NCBI GenBank assembly: GCA_002082245.2
Contig: NBTC02000002.1
Coordinates: 1,922,001 to 1,986,000 of the forward strand
Reading direction: 5' to 3'
From: Yersinia enterocolitica
GTDB lineage: Bacteria; Pseudomonadota; Gammaproteobacteria; Enterobacterales; Enterobacteriaceae
DNA: 64,000 nucleotides
The notes under the pieces were generated by a model, which saw only the letters and a list, made by a program, of their open reading frames with translations, ran no database searches and was not told where the DNA came from. Positions 54,848 through 64,000 of this stretch are shown in pieces. Made by a program: the position numbers and the translations under genes. The stretch's first letter is position 1; every line of letters begins with the position of its first letter.

Positions 54848-56626
54848 TTAGAATCGTAAATCAAACCTGTAACTTAGTGTTCTAGAATCAATATCAGAAT
54901 TCCTTAATGTTGATGGTTTGGTTAGAGGATAACCCAATGTTAATGAAGTGGAGAAATGGCTACCTACAGCCTTAAGGCCAAGAGCAGCTCCAGTTAAATA
55001 CTCTGCAGGGCACGAGCCCATATCATCAGTACAGTTGTTTTTAATAAAACCAAGATCATAGCCAGCAAAAGGCGACACCTGCCATATCCCCAATTTATTG
55101 ATAGCAATGGGCAGCTGAACTGTATTGGAAATGTAACCACCGTTATGTCCCGATACTGAACTTTCTTTGTAACCACGAACGGTATATTCATCACCAATTG
55201 ATTGTTTACCATCACTCACTAATATATCTTTTGTAAATTGAAATCCTGAATTAACTTCATATGATAAACTCACTGGACCATATTGGGCCAATGACTTAGA
55301 CCAGCTAATTATGCCATTATATTTTATGTAGTTTAGATCAAACCCTTTTAAGTCAGGTTCATTTTTCCATGCTGCACCAAACCAGGGAACACCCGCAGTC
55401 GAACTCAGATCCCAAAATAAACCGCCCCCCCAAAGTGTGCCAACCCGAGTTACCCCAAGGGCAATACTGCTGTATTTTTTACTACTAACCCCTATTTTTA
55501 TATCTTCTATTTTATTAGTATTATCGCGGCCTTCGACTTTTGTATAAGCACTAAACTTCCCCACTGCGTCTCGAAAAATAACTCGGCTTAATTTAGTAGA
55601 AGCTCGCTGGGAAGAACCTTCACTATGATAGCCACCAAAGTATCCACCAATAACCTTCTCATATTCAGAACGATATAAGGAAGCATCTAGCAACCAATAG
55701 CCAAGTGGTAAACTATAATTCATAGACCAAGAACTTTGACTATCGGTTTTGGCATACAAATCATTGTAAGCATAATAGAAAGATAAAGAGTCATTAAATC
55801 CGGAAAAATTATTTACTGTCAAAGTCGAATTGTATTGATGCCAACCATCAGCCTCACGGCCTGAGTTATTCATCCCTACAGAGAGTGAGATAGGGAAATA
55901 CGCTGAATTACTGAGATCTAAAGTTGAGTAGCCAAAGTCATCCGATGGAACAATTTGTAATTTATCAGTCCTCGAAACTCGAAGTAAGTTATCCAACCCT
56001 TGGTCAATATCTGACATTTTAAGCTTATTCCCTTGGGCAAAAGGAATTGCACTAAACAGTCTGGTTTTTTCAAAGAATGTGGGTGGATTCCCCTCGACAC
56101 TAAATCCTGAAATCTTCCCCCATAATACCTCTAATTTAAGTACCCCCTCACGTAAACTACCCGGTTGAACAGTCACCAGCGTTGTCGCATAACCCTTGCC
56201 AACATAGAAATTGGTCAAATCCTTAACCAATTCCATTATCTCCTTTTGTCCCATCTCAGTATCTAAGAATTGCATAATAATCTTCTGCCTTTGTGGTGAA
56301 TTGGCATAGATATCATCGTTTTCAATACTAATATGATGAATAAAAAACGTATATTTTGACTTCAAAAGACTATCCTCATGCTGCTCATTGAGAATATTAT
56401 TCTGACGTCTTATTTCGCTCTCTCTACGTTTTTCATCTTGAATCATTGAGCGTGTACGGCTACGTTCCAGTCTATCTAATTCTCTGGATGCGTTTGATGC
56501 TTGAGTATTTAATTGTGGTGGCTGTATTTGAGCATTAACCTGTGCGCACATAAATGCGAATGGCGCGACAATGCAGCCTGTTAAATACATCCTATTAATA
56601 ATAACCATTCTGACGATACCAAACAT
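54848..56626 (-). CDS. TpsB outer-membrane transporter (operon 2)
   Basis: A 592-aa FhaC/ShlB-family transporter. The signal peptide (LTGCIVAPFAFMCAQVNA) is followed by a charged, helical plug region (RELDRLERSRTRSMIQDEKR). POTRA domains follow (YTFFIHHISIENDDI, YVGKGYATTLVTVQPGSLRE), then the barrel, with SIGDEYTVRGYKESSVSG as the conserved strand-loop motif and FDLRF at the C-terminus. It starts four bases after the tip-protein stop, so it shares a transcript with the fimbrial genes. It is unlike CdiB at 12369-14057 beyond family level. Confidence 0.92.
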   Translation of the reverse strand: MFGIVRMVIINRMYLTGCIVAPFAFMCAQVNAQIQPPQLNTQASNASRELDRLERSRTRSMIQDEKRRESEIRRQNNILNEQHEDSLLKSKYTFFIHHISIENDDIYANSPQRQKIIMQFLDTEMGQKEIMELVKDLTNFYVGKGYATTLVTVQPGSLREGVLKLEVLWGKISGFSVEGNPPTFFEKTRLFSAIPFAQGNKLKMSDIDQGLDNLLRVSRTDKLQIVPSDDFGYSTLDLSNSAYFPISLSVGMNNSGREADGWHQYNSTLTVNNFSGFNDSLSFYYAYNDLYAKTDSQSSWSMNYSLPLGYWLLDASLYRSEYEKVIGGYFGGYHSEGSSQRASTKLSRVIFRDAVGKFSAYTKVEGRDNTNKIEDIKIGVSSKKYSSIALGVTRVGTLWGGGLFWDLSSTAGVPWFGAAWKNEPDLKGFDLNYIKYNGIISWSKSLAQYGPVSLSYEVNSGFQFTKDILVSDGKQSIGDEYTVRGYKESSVSGHNGGYISNTVQLPIAINKLGIWQVSPFAGYDLGFIKNNCTDDMGSCPAEYLTGAALGLKAVGSHFSTSLTLGYPLTKPSTLRNSDIDSRTLSYRFDLRF

Positions 56627-56630
56627 GATA

Positions 56631-57605
56631 TTACTCTATCGTTAAATTGAAATAAACTTGGCCAGCAACATTTCCTGATGTGATGTTTTTCCTATCTGAA
56701 TCCACTATGTATATTTGAGCAAAATAGTTCAGATCTTTATGTTCATCTACGTTAAATATAATTTCGGATGATTTTGTACCATCCACCTGTTGAGCAATAA
56801 TCCCATTCCCAGTTAACATCCTTGTCCCTATTCCTTTCGCACCACCATTTTCAACGGGAATAGTATTTCGGATAACCCCTCTAGAGGAGCCTACAGGTTG
56901 TTGTTCAACAGTGGTAAATGCTATTTTTACAGAAGACGCCTGTGGACAATATACTGAGATTGAAAATGGAACTTGAGTTCCATGTTTATTACCTATATTG
57001 AAATCAGAAAGAGGATAGCTGCCCAAATCAATATTTAAATTTGAATTTGCGATCATGCAGGAACGTACAACAACTGAAGTATTGGCTGTTAACACTATAG
57101 ATAATAATGTTACACTATTGCTTGTCTCCTCAGCTGCAGTAAGGACAACCTTTGCAATTTCACCCTGGGGGATATCCCCCGCTGTTATTTTTCCGATTTG
57201 AATAAATTCGATTAATAAACCGTCATTATTTATGGTGCAAGGCGATTGACAATCTTGAATCGTTGGAAAATAAGCAGCGTCACGGCTAACGGGCCATTTT
57301 ATTCTGATTCCTACACCACCAATTTCAGTACTGTATACATCAGGAAGAGCTGATAAAGAATTACCGCGCGTATAAGTAGACGTTAGGCGGGTTTTTACCC
57401 CCACCCCACAGGTATAATTTAATGTATTAACGGGAATAAGCCGCGATCCAAGAACAGTACCTATTGCTCCATTTTCTGCTGGGTTAAGAACCAATTGAGG
57501 CATAGCAACCGTTGCTACATTTCCCGAACAGGTTGCAGCTATTACACTCGAACTCATCCAACCTAACGACAAAGCAATAAGGGTTAACATCCTAATAATT
57601 AACAT
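56631..57605 (-). CDS. Fimbrial tip/adhesin subunit (operon 2)
   Basis: A 324-aa exported protein. The signal peptide ends at SSSVIAATCSG. The N-terminal half (to about 175) forms a beta-rich domain with four Cys (TCSGNV, YTCGVGV, CQSPC). The C-terminal half is pilin-like: SVVVRSCMIANSNLNIDLGS, FSISVYCPQ and a terminal VAGQVYFNLTIE. This domain order fits tip subunits, and its place after the usher gene agrees. It may be the adhesin of the pilus; alternatively it is a minor adaptor, and the TpsA supplies adhesion. Confidence 0.75.
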   Translation of the reverse strand: MLIIRMLTLIALSLGWMSSSVIAATCSGNVATVAMPQLVLNPAENGAIGTVLGSRLIPVNTLNYTCGVGVKTRLTSTYTRGNSLSALPDVYSTEIGGVGIRIKWPVSRDAAYFPTIQDCQSPCTINNDGLLIEFIQIGKITAGDIPQGEIAKVVLTAAEETSNSVTLLSIVLTANTSVVVRSCMIANSNLNIDLGSYPLSDFNIGNKHGTQVPFSISVYCPQASSVKIAFTTVEQQPVGSSRGVIRNTIPVENGGAKGIGTRMLTGNGIIAQQVDGTKSSEIIFNVDEHKDLNYFAQIYIVDSDRKNITSGNVAGQVYFNLTIE

Positions 57606-57617
57606 ATAACATTCACC

Positions 57618-60173
57618 TCAATTAGGTTGGCTACTTTCATTACGACAAATAGTGTTGACGATTTTTATGTTTTCATAGTCAGAATAGAGTTCAGGTATAT
57701 AGTTGATAAAACATTTCTGTATACCTTCTTTACTGTTCCAAACAATAGTAATACTCTGCGATTTCTCACTCGAGAGAATGATATTCCCACCTTGACCAAC
57801 CACACCTAGTGAATCACCAGCAGCATTATAGGCGTTGGCCCCAAAGGGGATATAGTGTCCTTCTTCATTCTTAATCTTAAGAATTTGGTTATTAATATTT
57901 TTAGTATCAAACTTAACCAATACAGAAGCACCTGCTGTTGGCACTATTTTAATTCTATCCTCTTCAATCTCTATATTAGTTGGCATATCTTTTACATTAA
58001 GAGAGATATCATTATATTGAAATGGTGACAAATACGGTAAAATAGCATATCCATTTTTAGCTACCCGCGCATTTGTATAAGGATAAATACTGGCTCCAGT
58101 CGCACCTTTGGCTTCAATAATACCCAGGGTATCGCTAATAGAATGCGATAGGTTCACTCCGCCGGCATGCACGACAATACCACTACTTAAATTTACTGAA
58201 GCCATAGAGTTCGATCTACCTTGGCTATAACCAAGATTTATTAATGATGTGTTACCACTATATCCACCGTTAACGCCGAAATTGCGATCACTATTGCTTG
58301 TTCCATCGATCCAAGATCCATAGCTATATTCTTGATGTTCGCCCACAGTACCACTAATCGCTGTTTTTAATCGGGACTCGCGATCATTATGACTTATTGT
58401 CGACGTTAATCTTGGCCTATTACGATAACTTGAAGCCGTATCTAATGGAATGCTGAGTGATAAACGTAAGGTATTCTCACCATTACCATAGCGATTATTT
58501 AACCGATTAAAACCTAAGCTATAATTGACTGACCCTACCGAGTTTGCATAGCCAACTTGGTAGTTTAACGTATTCTTCTCATTAACATCTTTATACCAGT
58601 ATCGACCATAGTAGGTTGTTAAAAAGAGGCTTCCCCAACCAGGGGATAGATTTTGATTTATATTTGCTTCAAGTACTTCGCGATAATTTTCAGTCCGAAT
58701 ACCTTTGCCACTCTTTTGGGCCTCAACGGTATTAAGCGCATCCATTAATGTAAAATAATTACTACTTGAATAGCGATATGCCATTAAGCTAAAATTAGTT
58801 TTTGTTGGTTCAACGACCTTCGCCAGGCTTACTTTAAAACTCATATTGCAAAATGTAGAGTCACATTGCGATTCATCATCTGCTTTAACTGAAGTTGAAG
58901 AACGTGTCGCATCAAAACTTAACGCACCGATTGGTGTATTAAATGCAACCCCACCAAGCAATGCAAAATAATCAGTTGATATAGTTTTCTGTATACCACC
59001 ATAGCCAGTAATATAATTATTAAATCCATATTGATAGCTCCCCTCAAATAACATAGGTGGATCACTAAGGTTTGAGCTTCTTATTTCACCTACTGTGGCC
59101 GTGTATCTTGAGTATCCTTCACGTAAAAGTTGAGGAATACTAGAATAAGGCACAACTTGTACTCTTATATTTCCGCTTGCTTCTCTGATAGTTACTTCAA
59201 GATTCCCACCATAACCGGCTGTATTTAAATCATTTATAATAAACTCGCCAGGGGGAACATTTGTTTCATGGATAACATTGCCATTTTGTCGGATGGTGAC
59301 CAAGGCATTACTGTCGGCGACCCCTCTGATTACTGGTGCATATCCCCGCATAGAATTTGGCAGCATGCGATCATCAGTATATAGACTGGCCCCCCGAAGT
59401 GGCGTGGTATTAAACATAGCCCCAGTAGTATTCACATCTCCAAGGATAAATTGTGACTGATTGGCCGCGAATGATCTCTGTATATAAGCAGATTGGTTAT
59501 TCCACGTTACACTTTCATCACTACTACTATTTGCCATACCATTAGTATAAAATCGCCATGGTCCTAGCTTTGCTGATGTATTCAAGCTGCCATAATAAAA
59601 TTGTTTGTTTTTTTTATTATCATTATATTCAGATGAGTTTTTATAATTAGATGCATTAAAACTATAAGCTAAGGTTAATGCTGGTACACCCTCATCCCAT
59701 AACTCTGGTCTAATATATCCATTAGGCGTACTCTCCACATAGACCTGTGGTATCGTCAGATATAGCTTCTGATCGCTATCGTCAAAAGTTATTGTTGCAT
59801 CTGGGATAATATCGTTAATTAAGATGCAACCATTGCCTTGCCAGTCCTGAGGGAGCATGCTCAGTCTTACACCAAAAGCCAGTATATCTTTCGGAGTGAA
59901 ACAAGGTTGAACACCTTGTTCTTTATCTGTTTCAATAAAGTTAACATTTAAACTTTCAATATTTTTTGAGTTTAAATTCATTTCTACATAATACTTTCCA
60001 GCTTTTACTGTATCTTCACCATCAAAATCCTCTAAATTAATCCCATGATCATAAAACTTCATAAAGCCAGACTTAAATTTAACCTGTCCCTGTGGAATAG
60101 AATTATATTTCCCCACAGCATATGACTGTAGTGGGAAAAAACATAGGGTAATACCAAAAATGAAAAATTTCAT
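57618..60173 (-). CDS. Fimbrial outer-membrane usher (operon 2)
   Basis: An 851-aa FimD/PapC-family usher. Signal peptide FFIFGITLCFFPLQSYAV. The barrel section has FILGDVNTTGAMFNTTPLRG, DDRMLPNSMRGYAPVIRGVA, IRQNGNVIHETNVPPGEFII and IREASGNIRVQVVPYSSIPQ, all diagnostic. C-terminal beta domains end with IPFGANAYNAAGDSLGVVGQ and a Cys pair (KCFINY...NTICRN). The frame opens three codons earlier; the ATG at 60173 starts the signal peptide. It ends 13 bases before the tip-protein gene. It diverges from the operon 1 usher, so the two operons are not simple duplicates. Confidence 0.93.
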   Translation of the reverse strand: MKFFIFGITLCFFPLQSYAVGKYNSIPQGQVKFKSGFMKFYDHGINLEDFDGEDTVKAGKYYVEMNLNSKNIESLNVNFIETDKEQGVQPCFTPKDILAFGVRLSMLPQDWQGNGCILINDIIPDATITFDDSDQKLYLTIPQVYVESTPNGYIRPELWDEGVPALTLAYSFNASNYKNSSEYNDNKKNKQFYYGSLNTSAKLGPWRFYTNGMANSSSDESVTWNNQSAYIQRSFAANQSQFILGDVNTTGAMFNTTPLRGASLYTDDRMLPNSMRGYAPVIRGVADSNALVTIRQNGNVIHETNVPPGEFIINDLNTAGYGGNLEVTIREASGNIRVQVVPYSSIPQLLREGYSRYTATVGEIRSSNLSDPPMLFEGSYQYGFNNYITGYGGIQKTISTDYFALLGGVAFNTPIGALSFDATRSSTSVKADDESQCDSTFCNMSFKVSLAKVVEPTKTNFSLMAYRYSSSNYFTLMDALNTVEAQKSGKGIRTENYREVLEANINQNLSPGWGSLFLTTYYGRYWYKDVNEKNTLNYQVGYANSVGSVNYSLGFNRLNNRYGNGENTLRLSLSIPLDTASSYRNRPRLTSTISHNDRESRLKTAISGTVGEHQEYSYGSWIDGTSNSDRNFGVNGGYSGNTSLINLGYSQGRSNSMASVNLSSGIVVHAGGVNLSHSISDTLGIIEAKGATGASIYPYTNARVAKNGYAILPYLSPFQYNDISLNVKDMPTNIEIEEDRIKIVPTAGASVLVKFDTKNINNQILKIKNEEGHYIPFGANAYNAAGDSLGVVGQGGNIILSSEKSQSITIVWNSKEGIQKCFINYIPELYSDYENIKIVNTICRNESSQPN

Positions 60174-60214
60174 TATAATCATAGCGCCTGTATTGTTATT
60201 TTATATTTAACTTA

Positions 60215-60955
60215 TTATTCTAATATTATTTCCTTTTCTACAAATGCACCTAAATCAGTAATATAGCTATAAAATAATTTAATAGGCTGATTACTAAGAT
60301 CTGTAACCTTAAAATCAAATTCATAGTTCGAATAAGGAAGGATCATCCCTCCCGTTAAATCAATTTTCTTGCTGCCATCAGTTACTACAAATTTACCGAT
60401 TGATATGTGATACGGTGACTTATTCTCACCTTTGATATTAATCGCCTTACCTGTCCTTTTTGCCACCCAACTAACACTTTCAGCCGCAACTCTTGGATCT
60501 GAAGATAAGCCGATTGGGCGATATAAGAACTTTAAGCGTGTACGAAATGCAAGATTTAGCTTATTTTTTGCATTATCATTTTCCACCTCTGGTGGTATAT
60601 CAAGCACATTTACCCAGAGCAATGTCTCTCTATCACGGGGAAATTTTACTTTTGCTTCTTCTGTTTTAAAAACTCTAAACGACTTTCCTTTCCCCGCATT
60701 TATTCGCGAAACTGGAGGGCTAATAACAAAAGGCAAATCTTCTTTTTCCACATCACCAGAATCTATGGAATCCCTATCGGATTCTAACCACACTTGGACT
60801 AATGAGGGGAGCCCCCCAATATTATTGACTCTAATAACTTGTTCTTTACTTTTTTCATCAAAAATTATTCGCGTTGCCATAATTTGAATAGAGGCATAGG
60901 CCGAATATCCTCCACACGCAAAAAAACCTATTAGAAGTATTTTTAATAACTTCAT
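60215..60955 (-). CDS. Periplasmic fimbrial chaperone (operon 2)
   Basis: A 246-aa PapD-like chaperone, the only one in this operon. The signal peptide (LLIGFFACGGYSAYA) is followed by strand A1 ATRIIFDEKSKEQVIRVNN, then ISPPVSRINAGKGKSFRVFK and DRETLLWVNVLDIPPE, and RLKFLYRPIGL at the start of domain 2. It follows the pilin gene and a stem-loop, and the usher starts 41 bases later. Confidence 0.92.
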   Translation of the reverse strand: MKLLKILLIGFFACGGYSAYASIQIMATRIIFDEKSKEQVIRVNNIGGLPSLVQVWLESDRDSIDSGDVEKEDLPFVISPPVSRINAGKGKSFRVFKTEEAKVKFPRDRETLLWVNVLDIPPEVENDNAKNKLNLAFRTRLKFLYRPIGLSSDPRVAAESVSWVAKRTGKAINIKGENKSPYHISIGKFVVTDGSKKIDLTGGMILPYSNYEFDFKVTDLSNQPIKLFYSYITDLGAFVEKEIILE

Positions 60956-60992
60956 TTCCTACATCCTAAAACCATTGAAAAAAATAATCATC

Positions 60993-61021
60993 GGGGACTG
61001 GCTCTTAAAGAGCAAGCCCCC
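60993..61021 (-). terminator. Attenuator-type hairpin between pilin and chaperone genes (operon 2)
   Basis: GGGG...GCTCTT at 60993-61006 pairs with AAGAGC...CCCC at 61008-61020, with a small internal loop. On the minus strand it is followed within about ten bases by TTTTTTT. This is a good partial terminator right behind the pilin gene and would make pilin more abundant than chaperone, usher and TpsA products. Confidence 0.65.
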
Positions 61022-61026
61022 AAAAA

Positions 61027-61626
61027 TTAGTTATAAACTATAGAATAAATAAGACTTGATTCTACATTACCCGCAGTCACCACTCCGGTGGCTACATATT
61101 CTGCCCAATAATCAAATCGAGCACTGTTACCTGAAATAGTTTCTTCTTGATGTTTATCATTTGCTACCGCTAAATTTAAAGGAGTAGTATCTTTATTTAG
61201 AATACTAATTTGCACATTAGCTGCAGCGTCTACAGCAGAATTCTTCAAATTGCCAGTGCTATCGTCAATCGTGTCTCTGGCTCTTTCAAAATTCACATTT
61301 GCTTTTGCGCCATCAGTACATTCTGCTCCTGTTAGTGCTATATAAAATTTAGTTGCTTGCGCACGTTGACCAACACTTGATAATGCAGAAGTACTGACAG
61401 TTTTAAGCGGAACGGTAAAATCATTAGTCCCGGCACTCCCTGCTTCTGTTCCACCAGTAATTTTACAAGTAACAGCAGAGACTGCTCCCGTAAAAGTAAT
61501 GGTGCCATCTTCAGCCGCAGCTTGAGGTGAAGTAGAGAGTACTGAAAATGCGAAACACACAATGGTGGCAATTTTTGTTCTTAAATTACCACCATCCTTA
61601 ATAATATCTTTATTCCTTTTGCACAT
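61027..61626 (-). CDS. Major fimbrial subunit (operon 2)
   Basis: A 199-aa pilin. A charged lead (MCKRNKDIIKDGG) precedes the hydrophobic signal (KIATIVCFAFSVLSTSPQAA). The mature N-terminus is DGTITFTGAVSAVTCKITGG, with the Cys paired to GAECTDGAK. The end NVESSLIYSIVYN carries the penultimate Tyr. It is the first gene of the pilus/TpsA operon and is divided from the chaperone gene by a terminator-like hairpin. Confidence 0.85.
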   Translation of the reverse strand: MCKRNKDIIKDGGNLRTKIATIVCFAFSVLSTSPQAAAEDGTITFTGAVSAVTCKITGGTEAGSAGTNDFTVPLKTVSTSALSSVGQRAQATKFYIALTGAECTDGAKANVNFERARDTIDDSTGNLKNSAVDAAANVQISILNKDTTPLNLAVANDKHQEETISGNSARFDYWAEYVATGVVTAGNVESSLIYSIVYN

Positions 61627-62024
61627 AACTAAACTTCCACTCTTCGTTTTTTAAGAGGTGGGATTATTACTTCATGTCTGCAAAAAATAAAATAAAACAG
61701 TTTTAATTAATTCTTAACTAGCACAATATATATAGTTAAGATAGATAACTTAAATTTTTCAGTTGCCTATCCTACTTAACGCCCATCCGAAATTCAAATG
61801 CAACATATTGATTAATATTAAAAATATCATTTTTACCATCCTCTTGATAACCTAAAGCCATGTATGAGTACAATACTCACACCTTGGCTCCCTTAATTAA
61901 TTTATATCTATTTAAAATGTGGGGATATACTGAAAAATTAGATGAATACATTAGAAGAGGTATTGATCGCTCAAAAAACAATCTGGTTATACAGCATTAT
62001 TATCTGACGTACGGTAATGCAGTA
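61627..62024. promoter_or_regulatory. Promoter region of the pilus/TpsA operon, with clustered inverted repeats
   Basis: CTTAACTA at 61713-61720 and TAGTTAAG at 61733-61740 are perfect inverses with a 12-base loop, and a further CTTAA at 61749-61753 pairs with the TTAAG of the second arm. They lie 87-127 bases upstream of the pilin start, where a regulator such as the MarT-like protein could bind. The interval is AT-rich and holds no gene. Confidence 0.45.
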
Positions 62025-62789
62025 TTATCTATTTAGTGAGTCAAAATCATAAAACAACTCTGTCTTACATACATTTTTACTGTTGTTTATGATTTCATTT
62101 TTACACGATGTTAGTGAAATAGTGGAGTGAAGTTCACTCAGAGATATATAAATATAGGGGTAAACTTGGCAAGATGATAGAGTGCCTTCTAAAAAAACAT
62201 CTATATCGGGGATGATTGAATTCATATCATTACTATTATCATAATATATGAAACATTTTTCATTTATATGACTAAAGGAAAATCCATCAGACTTTCTTGC
62301 AACAAAATAACCAGGTTGTGATTTTATAAAAAAGTACAGTAAAATTAGTATAAAACAAACCCCCATCATTATTGAATATACAATAATCATCTTTTTTTTT
62401 GTTTTGTTATCGCTACACTCTAAACTGATGTTTTTCACAATCTCGTTATCAGTCATATTCTCTATAACTGTTGCCATAGTAAAAATAAAACCTTTCCCTC
62501 TAACAGTTGTTACAGACTCACCGATAACACCAACATCTTTGAGTGCTTTTCGTAATAAAGAGATATTTTGATACAACGTGTTAGGAGTGACACTCGAACC
62601 TTTTTCACCCCAGGCAATATTATAAAGTTCACTTTGTGAAATTGTCATTCCCACACGGGAGACAAAAGCCTCTAATAATTGTGCCGTAGGGGCATTAAGT
62701 TTAACTGTATTACCTGTTAATAGTGAAGATACTATACCGCTGCCAGGATAGAATATGACATGCCCATTGATAATATAGCTTTTATCCAT
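62025..62789 (-). CDS. MarT/CadC/ToxR-like membrane-bound transcriptional regulator 2
   Basis: A 254-aa paralogue of the regulator at 44738-45547. The winged helix is very similar (APTAQLLEAFVSRVGMTISQ, VTPNTLYQNISLLRKALKDV, VTTVRGKGFIFTM). A single span (MIIVYSIMMGVCFILILLYFF) leads to a periplasmic domain with four Cys (KCFIYY, SSCQVYPYIYISLS, LTSCKNE, NVCKTELF). GGAGAT before the ATG at 62789 sets the start, not the ATG at 62801. It lies upstream of the pilin/TpsA operon, in the same direction, and is its likeliest activator. No FidL-like gene follows it directly. Confidence 0.82.
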   Translation of the reverse strand: MDKSYIINGHVIFYPGSGIVSSLLTGNTVKLNAPTAQLLEAFVSRVGMTISQSELYNIAWGEKGSSVTPNTLYQNISLLRKALKDVGVIGESVTTVRGKGFIFTMATVIENMTDNEIVKNISLECSDNKTKKKMIIVYSIMMGVCFILILLYFFIKSQPGYFVARKSDGFSFSHINEKCFIYYDNSNDMNSIIPDIDVFLEGTLSSCQVYPYIYISLSELHSTISLTSCKNEIINNSKNVCKTELFYDFDSLNR

Positions 62790-62801
62790 TTTTATCTCCA
62801 T

Positions 62802-63388
62802 TTCCCTTGTCTACTTACTAAATTACTTCACCAAATATTTTAATTTATTTTTATGTGGCATTAATCTGGTCAGCATAACATATCTTATAAAGGTGAATGA
62901 ACTCTGACCTCTTCTTATATTGCATGGTTAATCGAGTACGATTCTAGATTAAGAATTATCTGGCAATAATATTTGCTCCTATTGAAAATTATCTTTCTAT
63001 TATATCAATGGTATTCGTTCCTCCCAGTGAGCAAGCGGCAACTGGCCACCCAGTAGCGGCCAGTGAGCTACTTTCTAGAATATCGGCATAGGAATATCTC
63101 ACGTTTATTACGATATCAATTTTTTGTTCCCGACTCTTCAAACAACAGTTTTAGGAATTCTTTCTTCATAGTAGAGCAACTGAATACTTGCTTGATTACT
63201 GGGTCGTAAGCATAAATCGTGCATCCAGCGAGATAACCACTGATGCCAAATAGTTTAGTTCCCTTTATCCATCAGCATTTGGTCTCCGCCTTTACGAACG
63301 TTAAGACAATTGGTGTGGGCTCTGAATGATATGTGAACAGATAGCAAGGTCATCAGGTCCGCTGTGAGCGGACAATCCATGACTACTA
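62802..63388. other. Interval without a gene
   Basis: AT-rich up to about 63010, then mixed. ACTGGCC at 63041-63047 and GGCCAGT at 63058-63064 form a hairpin, and CAGTGAGC occurs on both sides (63025 and 63061); this looks like an insertion-sequence end, but no element could be identified. AGATTAAG at 62946 lies upstream of MarT-like gene 2. Confidence 0.35.
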
Positions 63389-63936
<548 letters not shown>

Positions 63937-64000
63937 TTATCTCGGAACATTCAGGCTTGAAGTGTCTGCTCTGAGGTTGGGAGTGACAACCAGTTTTAGC

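Noticed and set aside
63041..63064. Hairpin ACTGGCC...GGCCAGT as the end of an IS21-type element
   Set aside because: Only one end-like motif was found, with no transposase or partner repeat in the window.

Overview
The window reads as chromosomal DNA of an enterobacterium, most likely a Yersinia of the enterocolitica/kristensenii/intermedia group. The grounds are the CdiB/CdiA locus with orphan cassettes, the IS110-family (IS1328-like) and IS6-family insertion sequences, MarT/FidL-type regulators and chaperone-usher fimbriae. The genus is inferred from gene types, not from a database match. No tRNA, rRNA, CRISPR array or prophage was seen.

Layout. (1) 375-9768, + strand: a compact catabolic operon with many stop/start overlaps. 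It encodes a periplasmic sugar-binding protein, a double ATPase and a permease (ribose-type ABC importer), then a 657-aa protein resembling D-apionate lactonase, a Gfo/Idh/MocA dehydrogenase, an aldo/keto reductase, a mercaptopyruvate-type sulfurtransferase and an SDR. The best guess is uptake and oxidation of a branched pentose such as D-apiose. (2) 10144-12098: an autotransporter split by a frameshift at a G6 tract. (3) 12369-27104: a contact-dependent inhibition locus (cdiB, cdiA, cdiI), followed by three progressively more decayed orphan toxin/immunity cassettes, two of them preceded by remnants of a SymE-like gene. (4) 27105-31360: an NlpC/P60 hydrolase, an IS110 transposase, a YecR-like lipoprotein and IS6 debris, including a 562-bp internally deleted IS6 with intact ends. 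(5) 31441-34591, - strand: a RegB/RegA-type two-component system, a secreted Gly/Asn repeat protein and a small membrane protein. (6) 35085-42292, - strand: a seven-gene chaperone-usher fimbrial operon with three chaperones. (7) 42792-46494, - strand: a LuxR-type regulator, a ToxR/CadC/MarT-like membrane regulator and three FidL-like membrane proteins. (8) 46725-62789, - strand: a second MarT-like regulator, then pilin, chaperone, usher and tip protein running with almost no gap into a TpsB transporter and a 2687-aa TpsA exoprotein. (9) The end holds a truncated aldo/keto reductase.

How it fits together. Most of the window is surface machinery. The right-hand 20 kb (about 42.8-62.8 kb) is visibly AT-rich and looks like one acquired adhesin island. 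Two fimbrial systems, one of them fused in an operon with a two-partner secretion adhesin, sit among paired membrane-bound transcription factors (MarT-like) and their small Cys-containing membrane partners (FidL-like). This recalls the Salmonella SPI-3 fidL/marT/misL arrangement. The CDI region is GC-richer and holds about 1.07 kb of nearly identical direct repeat, which could let the expressed toxin/immunity pair be swapped for a stored one by deletion.
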